A stretch of 11,780 nt of DNA from Microbacterium sp. Lineage in GTDB: Bacteria; Actinomycetota; Actinomycetes; Actinomycetales; Microbacteriaceae. Shown here piece by piece: positions 6,533 through 11,780 of this stretch. Each line of letters starts with the position of its first letter. The first letter of the stretch is position 1. A model generated the notes under the pieces. The model saw nothing but the letters and a program-made list of their open reading frames with translations, did no database searches and had not been told where the DNA came from. The stretch is taken from positions 1 through 11,780 of the forward strand of contig NZ_QFPF01000087.1 of the NCBI RefSeq assembly GCF_003248605.1, given 5' to 3'. Position numbers and translations under genes: made by a program.

Positions 6533-6559
6533 AGCGGTGCTTTGAGGCGGGTGCGTGCG

Positions 6560-8179
6560 TCAGCCGGAGATTCCGAGTCGACGCGTGACCCAGCCGCTTA
6601 CGATGCCGAGAAGCAGGTAGACGACAAGGACGACGATCACCAAGGCGATGCTCGCCGCCCACAGCTGCAGGTACTCGGCGCGTGCCGACGACAGAGTGAG
6701 CAGATATCCGACGCCATTGCCGGTGGCGAGCCACTCGGCGAGCGTCGCGCCCGCGATCGCAGCGGGCACGGCAATTTGCGTCGACGCGATGATCGAGGGG
6801 ACGGCGTACAGCAAGCGCACCCGCCGCGCCGCATCGAAACTCGACCCGCCGCTCGCCCTGACCACATCGATCGCGCCGTCGGGCGCGGCGCGCAGCCCCG
6901 TCATCACGTTCACGAGGGTGGGGAAGAAGCTCACGAGGACGACGACGATGGTTACCGTCAGGATGCCTCGCCCGAACACGATCACGACGATCGGCAGCAT
7001 CGCGAGGATCGGGAGCGACCTGAGGACGATCGCGAGCGGTAGCGCGACCCGGCTGAGTCCGGGCACCGCCACCAGCGTGAGCGCGCCCGCTATGGCCAGA
7101 ACGATTCCCACGATGAAGCCGGTGGAAGCATCGATCACGGTTTCGCCCAGCGCCACGAGGAAGACGCCCCAGAACGCCTCCGGGCCCAGGCCGCGCAGGG
7201 AGTCGCCCGTGAATGCGTACACGAGGAGCTCATGCGGCAGCTTGACGAAGTACTCGTCGAGGCCGAAAGCGAACCGCAGTGAGTACCAGAAGGCGATGAT
7301 GACGACCAACGCGATGAGAGCGGAGCCGATCGCGGACCACGAGGCCAGCGGAGTCGATTGGGCGCCCGCAACCGAGGTGCCGACCGACGTGCCGCGACCC
7401 GCCCACGGTACGACGACCCGAGCCAGGAGTGCGACAAGACCGAAACCCAGGGCGGCGATGACGCCCGCGAAGATCCCGATAGCCCAGACACGGTTCACCA
7501 GCATCATCTCTTGAGCCGAGATGAGGAGCGCACCCAGTCCCTCCGCCGAACCGAAGAACTCGGCGATCAGCGCGCCGAGCACCGCCGCGGGGACGGCGAT
7601 CTGCAGAGCGGCGACGATGCTCGGCAGCGCCGACCACAGGCGCAGGAACCTCAGTCGTGCCCACTCGCGTCCTCCGCTGGCCGTGATGACGTCGAGGCTG
7701 CGGTCGTCGACGGAGCGAAATCCGAGGAGCACCCCGATGAGGAGGGGGAAATAGACGAAGAGCGCGGTGACGACGACACGTGCCATCTCGGGCTGCAGAG
7801 CCGCGATCAGGATCGGTGCGATCGCGACGGTCGGAATCACATTGAGGACGATCGCGACGATCATCACCACGGGCTGGCTGATCGGCAGCAGGAAGCAGAT
7901 CGCCGCGAGCGGAATGATCACGATGATCGACCACATCAACCCCAACGCCGCGTTGTTGAGCGTGAAGAGCGCATTCCTTCCGATGAGTTCTGCGTCAGCC
8001 GCCAGCTGCGCTCCGAGCTCCCAGGGGAAGGGGATCACGTGCCGACCGGAGAACGCCCAGGCCACCAGGATCCACGCGGCGAACAACCCGACGATGAGCG
8101 TCGCGGGCAGGACGAAACTGCGGGGTTCGATTGGTCTGCGTGACGCGCGGGGGGCCTCGGTGATATGGGTTGTCGCCAT
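6560..8179 (-). CDS. ABC transporter permease, two fused membrane domains (NitT/TauT/SsuC-like)
   Basis: A 539-residue inner-membrane protein made of two tandem permease domains. Each ends in its own EAA-type cytoplasmic loop: ITASGGREWARLRFLRLWSALP at about 166-187 and VRASGGSSFDAARRVRLLYAVP at about 440-461. Each loop is followed by a closely similar helix (ALQIAVPAAVLGALIAEFFG, then STQIAVPAAIAGATLAEWLA). Many hydrophobic helices fill each half, and a linker around 260-285 joins them. Relatives of the sulfonate/taurine/nitrate type are usually about 250-280 residues and dimerise, so this gene is a duplication and fusion. I take the ATG at 8179, whose A is also the last base of the ATPase stop; the GTG three bases earlier would also work. 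It works with the adjacent ATPase and binding protein. Confidence 0.88.
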   Translation of the reverse strand: MATTHITEAPRASRRPIEPRSFVLPATLIVGLFAAWILVAWAFSGRHVIPFPWELGAQLAADAELIGRNALFTLNNAALGLMWSIIVIIPLAAICFLLPISQPVVMIVAIVLNVIPTVAIAPILIAALQPEMARVVVTALFVYFPLLIGVLLGFRSVDDRSLDVITASGGREWARLRFLRLWSALPSIVAALQIAVPAAVLGALIAEFFGSAEGLGALLISAQEMMLVNRVWAIGIFAGVIAALGFGLVALLARVVVPWAGRGTSVGTSVAGAQSTPLASWSAIGSALIALVVIIAFWYSLRFAFGLDEYFVKLPHELLVYAFTGDSLRGLGPEAFWGVFLVALGETVIDASTGFIVGIVLAIAGALTLVAVPGLSRVALPLAIVLRSLPILAMLPIVVIVFGRGILTVTIVVVLVSFFPTLVNVMTGLRAAPDGAIDVVRASGGSSFDAARRVRLLYAVPSIIASTQIAVPAAIAGATLAEWLATGNGVGYLLTLSSARAEYLQLWAASIALVIVVLVVYLLLGIVSGWVTRRLGISG

Positions 8180-8991
8180 CACGTGCGCTTCGCTTCGAAC
8201 AGCAGCTGAGACAGCTGATCCGCGTACGCGTGAAACTCCGGGCTGGTGCGCGCTTCTGTCGTGCGGGGCCGCTCCAGCCCGACATCGACGCGGGCGACGA
8301 TCCGACCCGGACGGGCCGCCATCACGAAGATGTGATCGCTGAGGAACACGGCCTCTGCGAGAGAGTGCGTGACCAGGAGGGTGGTCGTCGGTCTTTCCGT
8401 CCAGATGCGCTGCAGTTCGGTGTTCATGGTGTGACGCGTCATGTCGTCCAGTGCACCGAACGGCTCATCCAGGAGAAGCACTGTGGGCTCGAGGACGAGC
8501 GCACGCGCGATCGCCACGCGCTGCCGCATACCGCCCGAGAGCTGCGCGGGTCGTGCCTTCTCGAAGCCCGCCAGGCCGGTGAGCGCGATCAGGTCCGCGA
8601 TCGCTTTCTTCTGGACCCGTCGCCCCGCGACCTGCAGCGGGAGGGCGATATTGGCCTCGACCGAACGCCAGGGCAGAAGTGCGGAGTCCTGGAACGCGAC
8701 ACCGATGTGATGCGCCTGCTGGACGTCGGTAGCAGACCGGCCGAGGAGCGACACCTGCCCAGACGTGGGGCTGTCGAGTCCCGCGAACATCCTTAACAGG
8801 GTCGACTTGCCGCATCCCGACGGCCCGATCAGTGCCGTGAATGATCCTCGGTCCGTGTCGAACGAGACGCCATCGAGCGCCGTGACCGGACCTTGGCTGG
8901 TCTTGAACGTCTTGACGACTTCCTCGGCGCCGAGGCCGGCTCGAATCGAGCCCGCCTCGGCGCCGAGGGCCGATGCCGAGGCATCCGTCAT
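8179..8991 (-). CDS. ABC transporter ATP-binding protein (NitT/TauT/SsuB-like)
   Basis: A 270-residue ATPase with every motif in place: Walker [10 protein letters not shown] (56-64), Q-loop [10 protein letters not shown] with Q101, signature [15 protein letters not shown] (151-165), Walker B VLLLDEP with D175/E176, a D-loop GALD, and the switch His in VTHSLAEA (H209). The SALLPW and [12 protein letters not shown] wording is typical of the nitrate/sulfonate/taurine importer group. The ATG at 8991 shares its first base with the stop of the binding-protein gene and its stop shares a base with the permease ATG, so the three are translationally coupled. An open frame extends upstream to 9357 but lies in the binding-protein gene and has arginine-rich out-of-frame composition, so I rejected it. 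Confidence 0.93.
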   Translation of the reverse strand: MTDASASALGAEAGSIRAGLGAEEVVKTFKTSQGPVTALDGVSFDTDRGSFTALIGPSGCGKSTLLRMFAGLDSPTSGQVSLLGRSATDVQQAHHIGVAFQDSALLPWRSVEANIALPLQVAGRRVQKKAIADLIALTGLAGFEKARPAQLSGGMRQRVAIARALVLEPTVLLLDEPFGALDDMTRHTMNTELQRIWTERPTTTLLVTHSLAEAVFLSDHIFVMAARPGRIVARVDVGLERPRTTEARTSPEFHAYADQLSQLLFEAKRT

Positions 8992-10043
8992 CAAAGGATG
9001 CCTTCGGCTACGGTCAGGTCGAAGATGTCGTTCGCATCGAGGTCGATGACCAGGATGTTGTCGAAGAGCGACTGCGTCTCTTCGATGCCGGACTCGGTGA
9101 CCTCCAGCAGCGCGCCGCCAGAGCGCTCCCGTCCACGTTCGATCAAGTCGGCCCACACTACGGCGCCCTCGACCTGGGTCTCGAGCTCGAGCCCCAGCTG
9201 CTCGCCGTATGCCTCGTAGGTGATCTCGCCGACGGCCGCGGGGTCTTCCAGGAGGACTTCGACGCCCACGAGTGTGCCTTCGATGATCGCGCGGATCTGC
9301 GCCAGCTTCTCGGGATCTTCCAGCGAATCCTGGCGCACCGTCAGGATCGAGCTCCATCGGTTGTGGCCGTGGTCGGCGACCGGGATGACGCTGGTCTCGA
9401 TTCCCTGCGCGGCCAGGACGACCGGCACGTTGCCGATCGGACTTACGATCGCGTCGACCTCACCTGAGGCAAGGGGAGTGGGTGAGCCGTCGACCGGTAC
9501 GGTCGTGATCGTGTCCATGTCGAGTCCGCGCCACTCGAGGAACGGCAGGGTGGTGCGGTCGTTCGCGCTCAGTCCGATCGTCGCGCCCTCCAGATCCATG
9601 GGTTCTTCGATGCCCGAGTCCGCGAGCGAGACGATCGCGTTGGAGGAGTACTGGTAGACGGCAGCGACGCCGACGAGCGGTGCGCCACTCAGTACGGAAT
9701 TCGCGAGCGATTCGGTCGTCATGAGCCCGACGAGCGCACCGCCGCTGACGATCTGTGCGTCGACGGCGACTTCCGGTCCGCCGGGAAGGATCTCGACGTC
9801 GAGGCCGAGGTCGTCGTAGTACCCCTCCTCAACGGCAGCGATGATGGCGCCGTTCTCGATGTTCGGAAGCCATCCGAATTGAATGGCTGCTGCACCCAGA
9901 TCTGCCGGCGCTCCGTCGGCGGACGGGACGGATGCGGGCTCGGAGCCCCCCGCGCAGGCTGCGAGGGTGAGGGATATTCCGGTCACCGCCGCGAGTGCGG
10001 CGAATCGGCGGGCGGACAAAGAACGGGAAACGCGAGTGGACAT
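8991..10043 (-). CDS. ABC transporter substrate-binding lipoprotein (NMT1/THI5/SsuA-like)
   Basis: A 350-residue extracytoplasmic binding protein anchored by a lipid. A signal peptide with arginines (R4, R7, R12, R13) and a hydrophobic core ends in the lipobox LAAC with C30 as the lipidated residue. The mature part begins with an acidic linker and then [35 protein letters not shown], the classic opening of the NMT1/THI5/SsuA group, followed by a [22 protein letters not shown] segment and [10 protein letters not shown]. The group binds sulfonates, nitrate, taurine, pyrimidine thiamine precursors or aromatic acids; the ligand cannot be chosen here. The ATG at 10043 has AAGGAG seven bases upstream. 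It is 46 bases downstream of the broken LLM-3 gene and coupled to the ATPase gene. Confidence 0.9.
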   Translation of the reverse strand: MSTRVSRSLSARRFAALAAVTGISLTLAACAGGSEPASVPSADGAPADLGAAAIQFGWLPNIENGAIIAAVEEGYYDDLGLDVEILPGGPEVAVDAQIVSGGALVGLMTTESLANSVLSGAPLVGVAAVYQYSSNAIVSLADSGIEEPMDLEGATIGLSANDRTTLPFLEWRGLDMDTITTVPVDGSPTPLASGEVDAIVSPIGNVPVVLAAQGIETSVIPVADHGHNRWSSILTVRQDSLEDPEKLAQIRAIIEGTLVGVEVLLEDPAAVGEITYEAYGEQLGLELETQVEGAVVWADLIERGRERSGGALLEVTESGIEETQSLFDNILVIDLDANDIFDLTVAEGIL

Positions 10044-10089
10044 CTCGGTGCTCCTTATGGTGGAGGTGATTGGACGTGCAGTGTTCGGG

Positions 10090-11366
10090 TCAGATGGATT
10101 GGGAGGGATGGAGGACGGGACGCGGGAGCGCCGACAGTGCGGGCGTGGGAGTGCCGATGAGACGTTCGCGAAGTGTGCCGCCACGAGGTTCGGCGGGCAT
10201 GATGCCGTTCTCACGCAGGAGCGGCACGACTTTGTCGATGAATGCGTCGTATGACACGGTTCCGCCGAAGGTGCACTCGATGAGGTAACCGTCCAGATCG
10301 GTCTCGCGCGCGATCTTTTCCAGCTCGGCAGCGCACTGGGACGGTGTTCCCGTGATCTTGAATCCGCCGGTCGTCTCGACGATCCCATCGAGGATCTCTC
10401 GCACCGTCGGGCTCTTCCCATCCGGCGACTGATACTTCAACGCGCTCGACTGGCCTACTTCGCTGCGAACGCCGTCGAGTGTGTCTTCCGGGTCGTACTG
10501 CATGAGGTCAACACCGCTCCAACCCATATACAGGGCCGCCATCGCGGCGGTGCTGGGTGCTGTCGACAGCGACCGGCGGAGCTCCCGGGCCTCTGCTTCG
10601 GTGTCCCCGACGATGACCGAGACGCTATTGACGACCTTCACGGAGTCGCGCGACCGGCCCGCGGCCTCTGCCGCGTCACGCACACGTGCGACCACGGCCT
10701 TCGCCGACGGGATGTCCCGCTTCTGTACGAAGACGGCCTCGGCGAAGTCCGCGGCGAAGCGCAGGCCTCTCGGGGAGGTACCGGCCTGCATGAGGGTCGG
10801 GGTGCGCTGCGGTGAGGGGTTGGCGGGATAGTAGCCGTCGAAGTCGAAGTACGTGCCGTGGTGCGTGATCCGCCGCACCGCGGACGGCTCGATCGCCACG
10901 CGCCTCGCCTTGTCGAAAACCATCGCGTCGTCGTCCCACGCTGTCTCCCACAACTCGAGGCACAGATCGACGAACTCCTCGGCGCGGTCGTAGCGCAGAT
11001 CGTGGGCCATGACCTCGGTCTCACCGAGCAGTCGCGTCAAGGATTCCTGCATGTCGCTCGTGACGATGTTCCAGCCCAGGCGTCCGTTCGTCAGGTGATC
11101 GAGCGTGGTGAAGCGGCGGGCATGGACATACGGTCGATAACCGCCTCGGGCACCTCGCCCGCCGAGTTCATGGGGTATCCCGACGCATCGGCGAAGAACA
11201 GGTAGTCGAAGCCTCCGTCGTCCAGGCGGCGTGCCAACTTCTGCCAGAACGCGAGGGTGGCGAACTCCTCGGTCTGGCTCAGGGGGTGCGACCACGCATT
11301 CGAGAGGAAGGCGGGTGACATTACCTCGAACGCGCCGAATGTGAGCGGCTTCGTGCTGGCGGTCAT
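10090..11366 (-). pseudogene. LLM-3: flavin monooxygenase gene broken by out-of-frame internal deletion
   Basis: A third NtaA/SnaA/DszA-family gene. The N-terminal frame (ATG at 11366, GGAGG just upstream) gives 78 good family residues: PLTFGAFEVMSP, FDYLFFADASGYP and GEVPEAVID. From 11130 the family sequence continues in a different frame, YVHARRFTTLDHLTNGRLGW, then NIVTSDMQESL through PSPQRTPTLMQAGTS and SPTVREILDG to the TGA at 10090, another 346 residues. Against LLM-1, about 34 residues are missing between the two parts: the segment with the IPALAxAT helix and the next barrel strand. Only two bases lie between the last good codon and the new frame, so the missing length is 3n+1, near 100 bases. 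78 + 34 + 346 equals the LLM-1 length. Original-frame translation ends at the stop at 11093-11091. An assembly error is possible. Confidence 0.85.
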
Positions 11367-11372
11367 CTGGTG

Positions 11373-11409
11373 CCTCCTCTCGATAGGGCTTGCGGAATCG
11401 ATTCTGCAC
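11373..11409 (-). promoter_or_regulatory. Second copy of the LacI-type operator, upstream of LLM-3
   Basis: On the minus strand, GTGCAGAATCGATTCCGCAA at 11409-11390 repeats the palindromic core GAATCGATTC (11395-11404) of the 3038-3057 site. The match extends to 22 of 29 positions in the same orientation, including a TATC at the same offset (11385-11382). The outer arms are GTG and CAA, one mismatch from a perfect palindrome. The ribosome binding site AGGAGG (11378-11373) follows immediately, so TATC here is too close to the start to be an ordinary -10 box; the operator more likely overlaps the transcript start or leader. It would place the LLM-3/transporter series under the same regulator as the nucleoside genes. 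Confidence 0.6.
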
Positions 11410-11469
11410 TCCACGGGAGGTCGGGATGCACCAGCGACGCATTTCGTAAACGCCCCGAAAAGATTCGTC

Positions 11470-11497
11470 ATCCGGCCGCAACAAACGGAGGCCGGAT
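11470..11497 (-). terminator. Possible terminator after the amidohydrolase gene
   Basis: Perfect 8-base inverted repeat, ATCCGGCC at 11470-11477 and GGCCGGAT at 11490-11497, with a 12-base loop. On the minus strand it is followed at a short distance by CTTTTCGG. It lies about 90 bases past the amidohydrolase stop and before the LLM-3 operator, the right place to separate the two units. The T-run is short, so the call is tentative; a protein-binding palindrome is an alternative. Confidence 0.4.
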
Positions 11498-11585
11498 CGA
11501 ACTCTTTCCGTCCCGCTGCGATTCGCGCACGGCGGATGGACCGAACACCGGTGACGATTCCGGCCCGCGGGGGACAGGCGCGCGG

Positions 11586-11780
11586 TCAGGCGATGAGTTC
11601 GGCGAGTTCCTTCTGTCGCGACGCCGCACGAGCCCGGATCTCGCGGACGTCCACCGTCGTGATTTCGCCGTCCTGCACCACGATCTCTCCGTCGACCAGG
11701 ACGTGCCGCACGTCTCGCCCTCCGGCGCACTCGTAGACGAACGCCTCCGGCGAGGCATAGGCCGCAGCATCGGGGCCGTC
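11586..11780 (-). CDS. Amidohydrolase (deaminase/chlorohydrolase type), C-terminal end only
   Basis: The last 64 residues of a protein whose start lies beyond the right edge, ending at the TGA at 11588-11586. The segment CAGGRDVRHVLVDGEIVVQD (residues 18-37 of the visible part) followed by GEITTVDVREI is the characteristic closing part of the TrzN/AtzA/guanine-deaminase/S-adenosylhomocysteine-deaminase branch of amidohydrolases, where the chain returns to the small beta-sandwich. These enzymes hydrolyse amino or chloro groups on N-heterocycles with a metal ion. The catalytic half is outside the window, so substrate and activity cannot be judged. It is in the same orientation as the LLM-3/transporter series but separated by 219 bases with a possible terminator and an operator, so it may be a separate unit. 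Confidence 0.8.
   Translation of the reverse strand, partial: DGPDAAAYASPEAFVYECAGGRDVRHVLVDGEIVVQDGEITTVDVREIRARAASRQKELAELIA

Larger units (their letters stand above)
1519..11780. mobile_element. Possible genomic island, left boundary at the tRNA fragment
   Basis: The minus-strand tRNA 3' fragment has terminator and integrase-remnant sequence on its 3' side and unrelated DNA on its 5' side. That arrangement arises when an element inserts at a tRNA 3' end and rebuilds the tRNA at its other border, leaving a bare core here. The DNA to the right carries a self-contained accessory gene set (ABC transporter, LLM monooxygenases, nucleoside enzymes). The other border is not in the window, and no mobility gene is seen to the right of the fragment. 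The island is an inference; deletion of the tRNA 5' part is the main alternative. Confidence 0.4.

Noticed and set aside
11133..11730. Upstream half of the long minus-strand frame that ends at 10090, as a long N terminus of LLM-3
   Set aside because: The residues before YVHARRF are arginine-rich and unlike the family, and the true N terminus is in another frame from 11366.
1..11780. CRISPR arrays, transposases, toxin-antitoxin pairs, phage structural genes
   Set aside because: I looked for evenly spaced repeats, transposase motifs and small paired genes and saw none beyond the integrase tail.

Overview
The window is GC-rich, densely coded DNA with Actinobacterial features: many GTG starts, 1- to 4-base gene overlaps, and protein families common in Microbacteriaceae-type genomes. 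The genus is an inference and cannot be fixed from this window alone. It falls into three zones.

Zone 1 (1-1294, + strand) is a tight operon of three small genes with 4-base overlaps: a MazG-like protein whose start is probably off the left edge, a GyrI-like effector-binding protein, and an antibiotic-biosynthesis-monooxygenase (ABM) domain protein. Zone 2 (about 1295-1953) is a scar of site-specific integration. It holds the decayed C-terminal end of a tyrosine integrase, a strong GC-rich terminator hairpin, and a 28-base 3' fragment of a tRNA (probably tRNA-Ser) on the minus strand with no 5' part. I read this as an attachment-site junction, which would make the DNA to the right part of a genomic island. 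About 400 gene-poor bases follow.

Zone 3 (1954-11780) looks like a catabolic or salvage cluster. A ribonucleoside hydrolase (minus) and a nucleoside 2-deoxyribosyltransferase-family protein (plus) diverge from a short region carrying a LacI-type palindrome. The transferase gene is followed by a flavin-dependent monooxygenase of the NtaA/SnaA/DszA branch (LLM-1). A minus-strand series runs toward it: the end of an amidohydrolase (window edge), a third LLM monooxygenase (LLM-3), a lipoprotein substrate-binding protein, an ABC ATPase, a double-length fused permease and a second LLM monooxygenase (LLM-2), which ends tail to tail with LLM-1.

A plausible joint role is import of a small organic compound by an SsuABC/TauABC/ThiXYZ-type transporter, oxidation or ring cleavage by the FMNH2-dependent monooxygenases, and hydrolytic deamination or cleavage by the amidohydrolase. 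The nucleoside enzymes hint at a nucleoside- or N-heterocycle-like substrate, but the substrate is unknown.

Two results stand out. LLM-3 is broken: about 100 bases (a length of 3n+1) are missing near codon 78, which removes part of the barrel and shifts the frame. In addition, the region upstream of LLM-3 and the nucleoside hydrolase/transferase region share a GAATCGATTC-centred operator matching at 22 of 29 positions in the same orientation. This suggests that one LacI-family regulator, not in this window, links both ends of the cluster.
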